Assembly: GCA_012103255.1 (NCBI GenBank)
Contig: WLXD01000001.1
Coordinates: forward strand, 620,001-684,000
Direction: 5' to 3'
Source: Acidobacteriota bacterium
GTDB taxonomy: Bacteria > Acidobacteriota > UBA890 > WLXD01
DNA: 64,000 nt
The position numbers and the translations under genes are program-made. The notes beneath the pieces were generated by a model, which saw only the letters and a program-made list of their open reading frames with translations, did no database searches and was not told where the DNA came from. Shown in pieces: positions 25,369 through 34,648 of the stretch (positions are counted from its first letter, which is position 1; every line of letters starts with the position of its first letter).

Positions 25369-28064
25369 TCCGCCGAACCACCAGCGCGCTCTACGCGCTT
25401 GCCCTGCGCTCCTTCCCGAAGGCGCATCGGGCCCAGTATCGCGAAGAAATGATTGCCGGGTTCCGGAACGGCTATCTGGAACGCGTAGAGGCCAGTGGGC
25501 AGCTCGCTGGGCTAGGGTTCGGTCTCACGGCGACCGCCAACGCGCTGTCAGCAGGGTGGGGAGAACGGCGCAGGGTCAACAGCAAGGGCTTGCCAGGTCA
25601 GCGCGGCCGGGTGCTCGAGGGGCTGATCAGCGACCTGCGCTACGCCAGCCGCGCACTGGCGCGGGCGCCGATGTTCACCGCGATCTGCACGATTTCTCTC
25701 GGCCTCGGGTTGGGGGCGGTCTTCACCATCGCGTTGTTCGTCAACTTCCTCCATACCGTACCGGCCGGCGTTCAGACTGAAGACATGGTCGAGGTCGTTG
25801 TGGAGCCCAGCGGACCGCTCCGCCCCGGGGTCGGCGGGTGGGCGATCGAGACGTGGGCCTACCCCGACTATCTCGATCTCCGCGATACCGAGACAGGCCT
25901 GTCTCTCGCCGGATGGGACGTTGCGGACAGCGTCCTCAGCGCCAGCGATATCGCGCCTCTTGACGTTTCCGCGATGTTCGTTACGCCTGGGTACTTCGAG
26001 TTGATTGGCGTGAGTGCGGCCGAGGGTCGGGTGCTGACGGCCGACGACGGTGGGCTCTCCAGTCCTGGCCCCGGGGTGATCATCAGTCACCGGCTCTGGA
26101 CCACGATCTTCGACAGCGACCCGACAACGGTCGGGCGCGCCGTCCGGGTGAATCGCCGCGAGCACGTGGTCGTCGGGATTGTTGCCGACGGGTTCCGCGG
26201 CCACATCAACAGTCGCGGCGCGCGGCAAGCGGACGTCTGGCTGCCGCTGGGTCACCATCCGATCGTCGCGGCCGCGCCGGACATCATCGGCGACCGGTCG
26301 GCAGATTGGCTGCACCTGGCGGGGAGACTCGACGCTGGCGTCACACGTGAGCAGGCCAACGGGACGATTGTGGCGCTGTCGAGTCAGCTCGCCGAGGACC
26401 ATCCGGCCACGCATGAGTTTCGTCGCGGCACAGCGGCACCCTACGCTTCAACCGGAACGAACCAGATCTTCGAGATGGCCGCGATCTCGGTCCTGTTCTA
26501 CGCGATGTCCGGAGCTGTGCTGGTGATCGTGTGTCTGAACATCGCCGGGATGATGCTCGTCCGCACCGCCTCGCGGCGACAAGAGCTCGCTGTCCGCGAG
26601 GCACTGGGCGCCAGCCGCTGGCGGCTCGCCAGGTACTTGATGTCCGAGTCGGTGGTGATGGCGCTGATAGGAGGCGTCATCGGGATCGCAACGCTGCGCG
26701 CGGCAACAGTCACGTTGGTGTGGTGGTTCGGCGGGACGCTCCCGCCAGAGTGGGAACTGACGCCGTCGCGAATCGGCGCATGTCTACTCCTCGCACTGGC
26801 GACAACACTGCTCTTCGGGCTTTTGCCGTCGTTCCGCTTTAGTCGTGGCGGAATGCTGTCGGCTATGAACGACGACGCGGGCGGCGGCGGGTGGAAAGTG
26901 GGGCGCGCCCACCGAGTGGCGGCGGCGCTCCAGGCCGGTGTTGCGCTGCCTTTCTTCGCGCTCGGAGGCCTTCTCTTCCACAGTGCGCAGACAGCTGCCG
27001 TTGCCGATCTCGGTTTCCAGCCTGACGGACTCTACGCTGCGTCGCTGCGCGTCCAGGCGGCGGGCTACTCGGAGGTTGAGGCCGATGCCTTCGTGCAAGG
27101 AGCACGGGAACGGCTCGAGGCTTCGCCGGGAGTAACCCGTGTTGCGGTTGCCGACGGACTTCCGCTCGACTACGAGTATCGACGCACGCGGGTGCGCCTG
27201 CCCAGTGAGGAGATTTCGCGCGCTCGGACGCAGGTCACGCGAGTAGGGTCGCGCTATCTCGAGACGCTCGGTGCCCGCGTTTTGCGCGGCCGCGGCATCG
27301 ACGCGCAGGACCATGCAGGGGCCGCGCCCGTTGCCGTGATCTCGGAGTCGCTGGCGGCACGGCTATTCCCAGCGGGGAATGGCATCGGTGAATCCATCGT
27401 TACCGCAATCGATGGTGATCGCGACGGTGAGTTCACCGTAGTCGGCGTTGTCGCCGATCTGGCCACATCGCAGATGCAGACCGAGCGTCCGCAGATGTTC
27501 GTGCCCATCGAGCAGCAGCCCTCGTCGCGCGTCTACCTCGTGGCGCGCGCTCGATCAGATCTCGAAGGCATGAGCGCGACGTTCAGCAGAGTGATCGCAG
27601 AGCTCGACCCTGACTTCACAAGACCGACGGTGATGAGCGGCGAGCAACTGGTCGATGACAGCGTCGCCGATCTTCTCGAACAGTCCACGCTCTCGGCGGT
27701 CACCGCGGCCACAGCGCTGGCTCTGTCGGCACTCGGCATCTACGGCGTGGTTGCCTTCATGGTGACCTCGCGGCGCCGCGAAATGGGAGTGCGGATCGCG
27801 CTCGGTGCCACTCGGCGCAAGCTTCTCGTATCGGTCCTGATCGACACCTGTCGGCTGATCGCGCCCGGACTGATCCTGGGTCTTGCGCTCGCTCGGGTGG
27901 CGGTGACGCAAACGGGTCTCCTCTGGGAGGCGCCCGGCCTTGCCGAGCCCGTGGCGTATACGGCTGCTGTCATGGCGGCCCTGGTGGTAGCCATCATCGC
28001 GAGCCTTCCGTCGGCCAATCGCGCGGCAGCGATCGAACCACTCGAAGCGATTCGGGCCGAGTAG
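25365..28064 (+). CDS. ADOP-family ABC permease
   Basis: An 899-residue permease with the full duplicated layout. Prefix region: TSALYALALRSFPKAHRAQY. First membrane segment: MFTAICTISLGLGLGAVF, then a MacB_PCD periplasmic domain. First FtsX domain: VLVIVCLNIAGMMLVRTASRR, then LAVREALGASRWRLARYLM. A second periplasmic domain is followed by a second FtsX domain with LGIYGVVAFMVTSRRREMG and RIALGATRRKLL. It ends IEPLEAIRAE, the typical ADOP tail. No ATPase is encoded nearby. Export or mechanotransmission, as in MacB/LolCDE relatives, is likely; the substrate is not known. Confidence 0.92.
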   Translation: MIRRTTSALYALALRSFPKAHRAQYREEMIAGFRNGYLERVEASGQLAGLGFGLTATANALSAGWGERRRVNSKGLPGQRGRVLEGLISDLRYASRALARAPMFTAICTISLGLGLGAVFTIALFVNFLHTVPAGVQTEDMVEVVVEPSGPLRPGVGGWAIETWAYPDYLDLRDTETGLSLAGWDVADSVLSASDIAPLDVSAMFVTPGYFELIGVSAAEGRVLTADDGGLSSPGPGVIISHRLWTTIFDSDPTTVGRAVRVNRREHVVVGIVADGFRGHINSRGARQADVWLPLGHHPIVAAAPDIIGDRSADWLHLAGRLDAGVTREQANGTIVALSSQLAEDHPATHEFRRGTAAPYASTGTNQIFEMAAISVLFYAMSGAVLVIVCLNIAGMMLVRTASRRQELAVREALGASRWRLARYLMSESVVMALIGGVIGIATLRAATVTLVWWFGGTLPPEWELTPSRIGACLLLALATTLLFGLLPSFRFSRGGMLSAMNDDAGGGGWKVGRAHRVAAALQAGVALPFFALGGLLFHSAQTAAVADLGFQPDGLYAASLRVQAAGYSEVEADAFVQGARERLEASPGVTRVAVADGLPLDYEYRRTRVRLPSEEISRARTQVTRVGSRYLETLGARVLRGRGIDAQDHAGAAPVAVISESLAARLFPAGNGIGESIVTAIDGDRDGEFTVVGVVADLATSQMQTERPQMFVPIEQQPSSRVYLVARARSDLEGMSATFSRVIAELDPDFTRPTVMSGEQLVDDSVADLLEQSTLSAVTAATALALSALGIYGVVAFMVTSRRREMGVRIALGATRRKLLVSVLIDTCRLIAPGLILGLALARVAVTQTGLLWEAPGLAEPVAYTAAVMAALVVAIIASLPSANRAAAIEPLEAIRAE

Positions 28065-28134
28065 GCGAGCCGTCACACGCGTCGTACTGGCCGCCCTCGC
28101 GGCAAACACTCGACGGTTTCTGTAGAGTCACTTT

Positions 28135-28779
28135 ATGACTCAAAGTAACGAAAGCCTGAAGCGAGTAGATCACCTCATCTTCGGTGCCGCCTCGCTCGAC
28201 GCTGGAATTCAGGCGATCGAGGAAATCCTCGGAGTGCGACCCGGTCCCGGTGGCCGGCATCCCGCGTTTGGTACGTGCAACGCTCTACTTTCGCTTGGCC
28301 CGGAGACCTACCTCGAGGTCATCGCGCCGGACCCGGGTTTGCCGGCACCAGAGCAGGGTCGCTTGTTCGACCTCGGGAGCCTCGAGACGCCCAGGCTCGT
28401 GACCTGGGTTCTGCGGACGTACGACATCGACGACGATGTGGCGCGGGCCGCTTCCGGGGGAGTCACGCTCGGCGCGGTCGATGAGGGCAGTCGCACCAAT
28501 CCGGACGGCTCGGTGCTGCGCTGGCGGCTGACGGATCCCTACGTCTATCCGCTCGACGGAGCGGCCCCGTTCCTTCTCGACTGGGGCAATGCTCCGCACC
28601 CCGGAGGGTCCGCGCCGCCGGCGGGATCGATCACCGGGCTGCGGTTCGAGACCCCGAACGCCGCCGCAGTTCGATCGATGCTGAAGGCTCTCGATCTCGG
28701 CTTCGGGGTGGACGATGGCGCGGAGTTTCAGCTCGCGGCGACGCTGGAGACCGCGCGCGGGCCGGTGGTCCTCCGCTAG
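28135..28779 (+). CDS. VOC-superfamily (glyoxalase-like) protein
   Basis: A 214-residue protein with two betaalphabeta modules of the VOC/glyoxalase type. The first opens RVDHLIFGAASLDAGIQAIEEILGV, with H10 as the likely metal ligand, and includes TCNALLSLGPETYLEVIAPD. The second starts at SITGLRFETPNAAAVRSML and closes near the C-terminus. It resembles the Glyoxalase_3 (glyoxalase-like) family, of unknown substrate. A 6-base dyad GAGTCA-N5-TGACTC covers the start codon. Its stop overlaps the convergent ADOP gene by four bases. Confidence 0.8.
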   Translation: MTQSNESLKRVDHLIFGAASLDAGIQAIEEILGVRPGPGGRHPAFGTCNALLSLGPETYLEVIAPDPGLPAPEQGRLFDLGSLETPRLVTWVLRTYDIDDDVARAASGGVTLGAVDEGSRTNPDGSVLRWRLTDPYVYPLDGAAPFLLDWGNAPHPGGSAPPAGSITGLRFETPNAAAVRSMLKALDLGFGVDDGAEFQLAATLETARGPVVLR

Positions 28780-31436
28780 TCGCCGTTGAGCACCTCGACG
28801 GGATCTACCCGGCTGGCCCGCCACGCTGGAAACGCTGCGGCCGCGATCGCGACCAGCGCCAGCACGGCCGGAGCAGAAAGCATCGTGACGGGATCGTCGA
28901 CCGGCACGCCGTAGATCGCATCGCGCAGTAGTTGGGTGCTCAAACGTGCCCCTGCCAAGCCCGCGACGATGCCGATCGACACGGGTGCCAAGCTGCGTCG
29001 CATCGCAGACCCGAGGATCCCACGGCGCGATGCGCCGAGTGCCAGGCGGACTCCGAACTCGGCGCGACGCCTTCCCGTGGCATATGCAGTGACTCCATAG
29101 ACGCCCACGGCACCTAGACAGAGCGCAATAGCGGCGAAACCCGACAGCAGTGTTGTGAGGAAGCGCGTGCTTCGCGTGGACTCCTCCAGTGCGTTGCCGA
29201 GCGATTGCATTCCAGCGATCGGGACGTCGGCATCAATACGCCACACTGCTTGCTGCACGTCGTCGACGCGATCCAGAGGATCCCCGGACTCGAATCGTGC
29301 CGTGATCCACATGGCCATCCCACTCCGACCAACCTGGTCGTGGGAGAAGTACATCTCGGGTAGCGGTTCAACGCTCCTGCTGTGCTGTCGCACATCGGCA
29401 ACGATGCCGACGATTCGTGCCGGATCCGACGTGGGGGAGAAGAGATGGATGTTCTTGCCCACGGCGTCCCCACCGGGCCAGAACCGACGCGCCAACGAGT
29501 CGTTCACGACCACCACCATTTCGCCGTCGGCGTTGTCAGCCTCCTGCAGTATTCGCCCGACGAGGAGCGGGATGCGCACGCTTCGGAAATAGCCGGGACG
29601 AACGGCGCGATAGTTGATCGACGGCACGGCCTGTCCGTCCTGGATCTCGAGGCCCTCCGGATAGGTCGGAAACGACCAGTTGCCGAACGTGCCTGGAAGC
29701 AGGTGGATCGCGCCAGCCGACTCGACACCTGGGAGCGTTCGCACTCGTTCCACCACGTCGGCGTAGTAGCGCTTGAACGCGTCGTTGTCAGGATAGCCAC
29801 CTTCTGGTGGGTTTGGTCTGAAGGCCAGCACACCATTCGAGTCGAGACCCGGGTCAATCGCCAGCAATGCATCGAGCGATCGCAGCATGAGGCCCGATCC
29901 AGCGGTCACGATCAGCGCCAGAGCGATCTGGACGCCAATGAGCGCGGCGCCGAATCCCGCTCGATTCGCGGCCGCCGCACCTCGTCCGCCGCCCGCTATC
30001 GCCGCGGTACCGTTAGCGCGTGCCGCCCGCTGAATGGGATACAAGCTGGCGACCAGCGTCGTGAGCAACGTAGCCACCAACGCGACGCCGAGCACTGGCC
30101 CGTCCACGGTGACGTAGCTGATCCCCGGGAAATCGTCCGGTGCCAGGCGAACGAGCAGGTCGACGAGGGCGTGTGCCGCCAAGACTCCGGCGATTCCGCC
30201 CGCGGCACCGACGATCGCCGTCTCGAGGAGGACGAGTCGGCCGATACGTTGCCGACTGGCACCAATCGCGGCGCGCAAAGCCAGCTCGCGCTGTCGGCCA
30301 TCGCCGCGCGACAGAAAGAGGTTCGCGAGGTTGGCGCACACGATCATCAGCACGAGCGACACCGCACCGAACGCCGCCCAGAGCGCCGAGCCCACTGAGC
30401 CCGCGCGGTCCGTCGCCAACGCAACCACGGTTGCATCCGCGACGTCCTCCGCGGCGTAAATCTGGGGCGCCCGTCGCTGAATGCCTGCCAGGTGAGTTCG
30501 CACCTCCGCGGTGGCCTGGGAGAGCGTCGCATCGCTACTGAGGCGCGCGATCCGCGTATTCACGTACCACGTTGGATCTTCCTCGAAAGGCAAGCCTGGA
30601 TCTCCGGCCAACGGAACCCACACACGAGTTTTGGGGTCGTAGGGCTCGAAGTGCCTGGGCATGACGCCGATGATCTCGCGCCGCTCGTGCCCCGCACCGG
30701 CGAGATTGATGACCTTGCCCACGATCTCGGGGTCGCCGCCCAGGACATTCATCCAGAAGTCGAACGAGACGACGACGACGCCGGAGTTGGCCGGCGCCTC
30801 CTCTTCCGGTGCGAAGCTCCGGCCGCGCATGGGCGCCACGCCGAGAACTTCGAAGTGATGAGGCGACACCAATGTGGCCGTGAGCTCGATGGGCTCACCG
30901 GCCCCGGTCAACGTCAGCGTCCAGTTGCTGAGTCCGGTGACGCGCTCCAGGCTCGACATGTCCTCCTCCGCTAACGCGACCATGGAGCGGTTGGCATTAC
31001 CCGCGGGCCAGACCACCACGAGGCGATCGGGATCCGGGTATGGCGGCGCCTGAATCAGAACCGGGTACACCACGGAGTAGGTAGCGGTTGCCGCGGCGAT
31101 CCCGACCGCCAGAGTGCCGATCGCGATGGCAGAGAACGTGGGGGCGTGCCGCAACGTTCGCGCCGCGTAGCGTAGATCCTGGAGCAGGTACTGCATGGAG
31201 GGGTGCGACTCCGGTGCGGGGGTTGTGTCGTTGTTGCCGAACCGTTCACGCCACGCCAGCAACGCGATGTCGCAAGCTAAACTCAGCCACACGCGAGCCC
31301 GCCGCCATCGCGAGGTGCCGGCTGTGCGCAGCCGATCTGCGAGAACCTCTTCCAGGTCTGCGCTCCAGCGTTCGCGGAACTCGGCCGGCAGGATTCGGGC
31401 GAGAGCCCTGTAGCCGCGAGTGGCACGTGGACTCAT
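28776..31436 (-). CDS. ADOP-family ABC permease
   Basis: An 886-residue duplicated permease in the third PadR-ADOP cassette. Prefix: RGYRALARILPAEFRERW. First membrane segment: FSAIAIGTLAVGIAAATATYSV. First FtsX domain: LVLMIVCANLANLFLSRGDGR, ELALRAAIGASRQRIGRLVL. Second FtsX domain: LGAVGVYGVTAYATGRRRAEFG, VRLALGASRRGILGSAMR. It ends RASRVDPVEVLNGD. The periplasmic parts are unlike those of the neighbouring cassette at 25365, so the two are not a recent tandem duplicate. It overlaps its PadR by four bases. Confidence 0.92.
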   Translation of the reverse strand: MSPRATRGYRALARILPAEFRERWSADLEEVLADRLRTAGTSRWRRARVWLSLACDIALLAWRERFGNNDTTPAPESHPSMQYLLQDLRYAARTLRHAPTFSAIAIGTLAVGIAAATATYSVVYPVLIQAPPYPDPDRLVVVWPAGNANRSMVALAEEDMSSLERVTGLSNWTLTLTGAGEPIELTATLVSPHHFEVLGVAPMRGRSFAPEEEAPANSGVVVVSFDFWMNVLGGDPEIVGKVINLAGAGHERREIIGVMPRHFEPYDPKTRVWVPLAGDPGLPFEEDPTWYVNTRIARLSSDATLSQATAEVRTHLAGIQRRAPQIYAAEDVADATVVALATDRAGSVGSALWAAFGAVSLVLMIVCANLANLFLSRGDGRQRELALRAAIGASRQRIGRLVLLETAIVGAAGGIAGVLAAHALVDLLVRLAPDDFPGISYVTVDGPVLGVALVATLLTTLVASLYPIQRAARANGTAAIAGGGRGAAAANRAGFGAALIGVQIALALIVTAGSGLMLRSLDALLAIDPGLDSNGVLAFRPNPPEGGYPDNDAFKRYYADVVERVRTLPGVESAGAIHLLPGTFGNWSFPTYPEGLEIQDGQAVPSINYRAVRPGYFRSVRIPLLVGRILQEADNADGEMVVVVNDSLARRFWPGGDAVGKNIHLFSPTSDPARIVGIVADVRQHSRSVEPLPEMYFSHDQVGRSGMAMWITARFESGDPLDRVDDVQQAVWRIDADVPIAGMQSLGNALEESTRSTRFLTTLLSGFAAIALCLGAVGVYGVTAYATGRRRAEFGVRLALGASRRGILGSAMRRSLAPVSIGIVAGLAGARLSTQLLRDAIYGVPVDDPVTMLSAPAVLALVAIAAAAFPAWRASRVDPVEVLNGD

Positions 31437-31777
31437 TTGGCGTCGCCGATCAGGTCGTGCGCGCGGGCGTCTCGCACGAGGGCTTCAAGGCGCCGAGCCT
31501 CCGCCTGAAGCACGTCCTGCCCGAGGTCTGTCAGGCGAACATAGGTTCGGCGTGTGTCCGCGTCCTCCGGCCGGTCGGTCTCGGCCAGCAATCCGCGCTC
31601 GGTCAGGTCACGGATCCGACGGAACAGGTTGGCCGGATAGAGCCGTCCCACGGAAGACTCCTGCGCCTCGATCTGCCGGACGATGCTGGCGCCGTAGCTG
31701 GCGCCGACGTTCAGTGTCATGAGGATACGGAATTCGAGCGGGTGCAGCGGCAGGAACTGGCTCGGCGCGGGGCTCAT
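31433..31777 (-). CDS. PadR-family regulator of the third ADOP cassette
   Basis: A 114-residue PadR protein: FLPLHPLEFRILMTLNVGASYG, ASIVRQIEAQES, LYPANLFRRIRDLTERGLL, then EDADTRRTYVRLTDLGQDVLQ for the wing. The ATG at 31777 has AAGGAG about seven bases upstream. It overlaps the permease by four bases (ATGA). Its sequence is closest to the PadR at 42786 (both have LPLHPLE near the start), and both operators are built on TGTC/GACA. Confidence 0.9.
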   Translation of the reverse strand: MSPAPSQFLPLHPLEFRILMTLNVGASYGASIVRQIEAQESSVGRLYPANLFRRIRDLTERGLLAETDRPEDADTRRTYVRLTDLGQDVLQAEARRLEALVRDARAHDLIGDAK

Positions 31778-31786
31778 GGAATCTCC

Positions 31787-31826
31787 TTAAGTGTCAATCC
31801 GACACTTAAGATATCAATCTGACATT
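31787..31826. promoter_or_regulatory. Operator dyads of the third PadR
   Basis: TTAAGTGTC-N5-GACACTTAA (31787-31809) is a perfect 9-base inverted repeat abutting the PadR ribosome site. On the minus strand a second, degenerate copy follows, so TGTC-GGATTG-ACA and TGTC-AGATTG-ATA appear in tandem. The repeated TGTC/GACA core indicates two operator units. Confidence 0.6.
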
Positions 31827-31841
31827 TTCGTGTCCATGCCC

Positions 31842-33056
31842 CTACTGACCGCCCAGGTAGACGAACGTATCCGGGTGGTAGTTCTTCCAGTCGAACCAGT
31901 AGTCCTTGAGCGGCACCACGCGCTGCAGCTCGGCGCCGGCCAGCTCTCCGGAGGTAGCGACGCCGGCGAAGTTCCACTCGGATCCCGTCTGGGCGTCGAT
32001 GAACACCGGCGGCGAGACGTCGGGCTTGGCGTACATCTCGAGCATGAGGTCGTTCACCCTTCGGTCGAACGCCCGTACCGAACGACCATCGCCGGCAACC
32101 GCGATGAGTACAGGCACATCCCCGACCTGATCGGTAACCGGAGTTTGCGCCTGCAGCACGTCCATCGGGTAGGCCTTGCTGATTTCACCGGCTTCGATAC
32201 CGACGATTAGCCGGCGCGGCTCCCATTCACCGTCCGGCGTGATCCCGGCCGGGACGGGGTAGTTCATCCCATCGTCCCAGTCTTCGTCCATGTAGTCGTC
32301 GGCGTGGCCAGGTATGGGCTCGAAGACCAGTGACCCTGGATTCTCGCCCTGCCAGATCTGTAGTGACACCTCGTCGAACACCACGGGTTCGAGCCGTTTG
32401 CCCTGCAGCGGACCGACGAGTGCCTCGCCCGTAACCTGCTGCCACCAGGTGCCCGTCTGCTGGTCGCGCATCACGAAGTTCTGGTTGTTGACGCCCACCA
32501 ATTCGAAGGTCAGAAGCCGACCATCGACAACACTGCTCCACACCAGACCGGTGTGGCAGAGCACTCAATAGGTGGCGACGTACGCTTCGCCCGCGAGCCG
32601 ATCATTGACGATGTGGTGATAGGCGAGCATCCGCACCGGGTAGGCCTTGGCCTCGTTGCCGATGCCAACGCCGATCACGAGATCGTCCGGCTGCAGGAAG
32701 CTGGCGTCGGCCGCCGGCACGAAGCGGGCTTCCTTGACCGGCGAGAACATCATCATCTCGACCACGGTGCCGCGCGTGACAAACACGGCGGCAAGGAGTC
32801 CGAGTAACGGAAGGACGCTGATCGTTCTGAAGATCCTGCCGCGCTCCTTACGCCACACCGCCGCGGTGAGCCCCGTGCCCACCGCGAACAGAGCCATGCC
32901 AAGCCAGCGCGCCAGGTTGAGCCAGGTGCGGGCGCGCGCCATGTCATCCAGGGTGTGGACCTTTTCCGGCATGAGCATGCCGTTGGCCTGGAACCACACG
33001 CCGAGACTGGCGGCGAGGAGCAAAGCCGTCGTGCCAACCACTGCGAGTTTCTTCAT
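31842..33056 (-). CDS. DUF3179-domain selenoprotein (in-frame TGA as selenocysteine)
   Basis: Two abutting open frames in one reading phase are separated only by TGA at 32567-32565. Read through, the product has 404 residues with Sec at 164. Residues 1-~115 hold three membrane segments (MKKLAVVGTTALLLAASLGV; LARWLGMALFAVGTGLTAAVW; VLPLLGLLAAVFV). Residues ~120-404 are a DUF3179 domain: AYPVRMLAYHHIVNDRLAGEAYVATY, then Sec, then VLCHTGLVW. The family motif is TYCPLC-x-TG, so TGA sits on the first conserved Cys and the second Cys remains. A hairpin with a GGTCT loop follows at the right distance. The start at 33056 gives a clean N-terminus with AGGA upstream. Function of DUF3179 is unknown; a redox site is likely. 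A sequencing or mutational stop is the alternative. Confidence 0.85.
32538..32567 (-). promoter_or_regulatory. Bacterial SECIS-like element after the UGA
   Basis: Numbering from the U of UGA, bases 12-18 CCACACC pair with 24-30 GGTGTGG, leaving the five-base loop GGTCT at 19-23. Flanking CTG and CAG can pair further with a bulge. E. coli fdhF has the same apical loop GGUCU at bases 22-26, recognised by SelB. Stem length, loop sequence and spacing all match the bacterial SECIS rules. Confidence 0.82.
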
Positions 33057-33196
33057 GGTCGGGATCCTGCCACATCGCCCGGCCACCCGGCAAAGCAATC
33101 CGATTCCCTCTGGGCGACGTATACAGTGTGGCAGCTTCTTCGCCAGGCTGATCGTGCGCTAACGGCTTGGATCGCAGCGATGGACGTTACTGACGA

Positions 33197-33769
33197 ATGA
33201 CAAACGCAGCAGACGACGCGGAGCTGATGGCTCGTGTGCAGCGGGGCGATGATGTCGCGCTCGCGTCGCTGTATGACCGCCATGGCGGACGGGCCTACGC
33301 GCTTGCCTTCGCGATTTTGAGCAATTCACACGATGCCGAGGATGCTGTCGCGCGGGCGTTCGCCCAGGTCTGGTCCGGCCGCGACCGATACGAGGCTTCG
33401 CAGGGTGCTTTCGTTGCGTGGTTCAACACAATCGTGCGTTCGCGGTCTTTGGATCTGTACCGGTCGCGACAGCGACGTACGCGGGCACACGACGCCGTTG
33501 GCGAAGACCCCGAGGTGAACTGGCAATTCCCCGCGCCCGATGAAGTTGTCGACCGAGATCGGGCGCGCGGCCGCGTGCGCGAAGCACTCAACCAACTTCC
33601 GGCGGAGCTCAGCAGGCCCTTGGCGCTCGCCTATTTCCGGGGGATGTCACACAGTGAGATCGCCGTCGCTCTCGAGTTGCCCCTTGGCACGGTGAAGACC
33701 CGGATCCGGGCGGCGATGCGTGATCTACGCTCATCACTCGAGAACGCGGCGGAGGTGGGAGTGTCATGA
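33197..33769 (+). CDS. ECF-type RNA polymerase sigma factor
   Basis: A 190-residue sigma-70 family protein with region 2 (DVALASLYDRHGGRAYALAF, ILSNSHDAEDAVARAFAQVW) and region 4 (LNQLPAELSRPLALAYFRG, MSHSEIAVALELPLGTVKTRI). The linker is short and no extra C-terminal domain is present, as in the sigma-K (SigK/RpoE-like) group that pairs with RskA anti-sigma factors. It is coupled to the anti-sigma gene by a four-base overlap. It probably directs its own operon, which includes DUF4331 and TPR proteins. It lies divergent from the selenoprotein gene, 140 bases away. Confidence 0.95.
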   Translation: MTNAADDAELMARVQRGDDVALASLYDRHGGRAYALAFAILSNSHDAEDAVARAFAQVWSGRDRYEASQGAFVAWFNTIVRSRSLDLYRSRQRRTRAHDAVGEDPEVNWQFPAPDEVVDRDRARGRVREALNQLPAELSRPLALAYFRGMSHSEIAVALELPLGTVKTRIRAAMRDLRSSLENAAEVGVS

Positions 33770-34557
33770 ACGATCAGCATGACTGGCGCGAATTGGCGGC
33801 CGGGTACGCACTCGGCATCCTGGATGCCGACGAGCGCGCGCTGTTCGAGAAGCACCTGGACGCAGCGTCTGCGCGTGAAGCCGATGAGCTCGCCGCCATC
33901 GCAGGCCTTCTCGGCGAAGCGGTACCGGCGCTGACGCCACCGTCTGCACTCCGTGACCGCGTGCTCGGCGAGGCCCGCGCGAGCCGACCATCCGGGGACG
34001 TGGTCGAGATGCCTGTTTCCGCGCCGGCTAGAGGCCGGGCCGCGTGGATCCCGGCGCTCGCGGCCGCAGCGGCGCTGGTCTTCGTCCTGATCTTCTATGA
34101 TGGCCAGCGACGCGAGATGGCCGGCATGCAGGCTCAGATCGATGGCCTGGGTCAGGAGCTGGAGCTCGCAGAGCAACTGGCGGAGCAGCGGCGACTGCTA
34201 GTCGAGATCCTGCTCGATCCCGACATTCAGGTCGCCGTGCTCGCCGGGCCGGATGCTCCGCCGTCGATGCGTCTCTACTGGAATGGACGCCAGCGTGTTG
34301 CGCTGGTGACTGCGTTCAACCTTGATCCCGCTGCCACCGGCTCGACCTATCAGCTGTGGGGAATCGATACTGCGAGCGGCGCGGATCCCGTGAGTCTCGG
34401 CACCTTCGACACGACAGCGCAGAGGTCGGCCATTGTGGCGCTCAACGTTCCCGCCGGAGTCACGTTCAACGTGGCAGCCGTGACGTTGGAGCCCGCCGGC
34501 GGCTCGCCGCAACCCACCACGACACCGTTCCTGGTCGGCAATTTGTCGTCGAATTGA
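33766..34557 (+). CDS. RskA-family anti-sigma factor
   Basis: A 263-residue single-pass membrane protein. The N-terminal ~80 residues are the sigma-binding helices (DWRELAAGYALGILDADERALFEKH). A membrane segment near 92-110 reads WIPALAAAAALVFVLIFY. It is followed by a coiled region (QAQIDGLGQELELAEQLAEQRR) and the periplasmic RskA_C beta domain (RLYWNGRQRVALVTAFNL, GSTYQLWGIDTASGADPVSLG). Release of the sigma factor would follow regulated proteolysis of this protein. The N-terminal zinc-finger HCxxC of ZAS proteins is absent. It overlaps the sigma gene by four bases. Confidence 0.92.
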   Translation: MNDQHDWRELAAGYALGILDADERALFEKHLDAASAREADELAAIAGLLGEAVPALTPPSALRDRVLGEARASRPSGDVVEMPVSAPARGRAAWIPALAAAAALVFVLIFYDGQRREMAGMQAQIDGLGQELELAEQLAEQRRLLVEILLDPDIQVAVLAGPDAPPSMRLYWNGRQRVALVTAFNLDPAATGSTYQLWGIDTASGADPVSLGTFDTTAQRSAIVALNVPAGVTFNVAAVTLEPAGGSPQPTTTPFLVGNLSSN

Positions 34558-34648
34558 TCTCGACGCAATCCGAATCTCGCCGCGCGACGTACACCGGGTA
34601 GATGCCCCGTTGGGGCACAGATAGTCATCACCCCGGAGGATTGTGTCG

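Noticed and set aside
28125-28141. GAGTCA-N5-TGACTC over the VOC start codon as an operator
   Set aside because: Six-base arms partly made of coding sequence; not strong enough to separate from chance.
31842-32564. Second half of DUF3179 as a separate gene starting at GTG 32564
   Set aside because: It has no ribosome site, begins mid-domain immediately after TGA, and the phase is continuous with the upstream half; readthrough with the SECIS-like hairpin explains it better.
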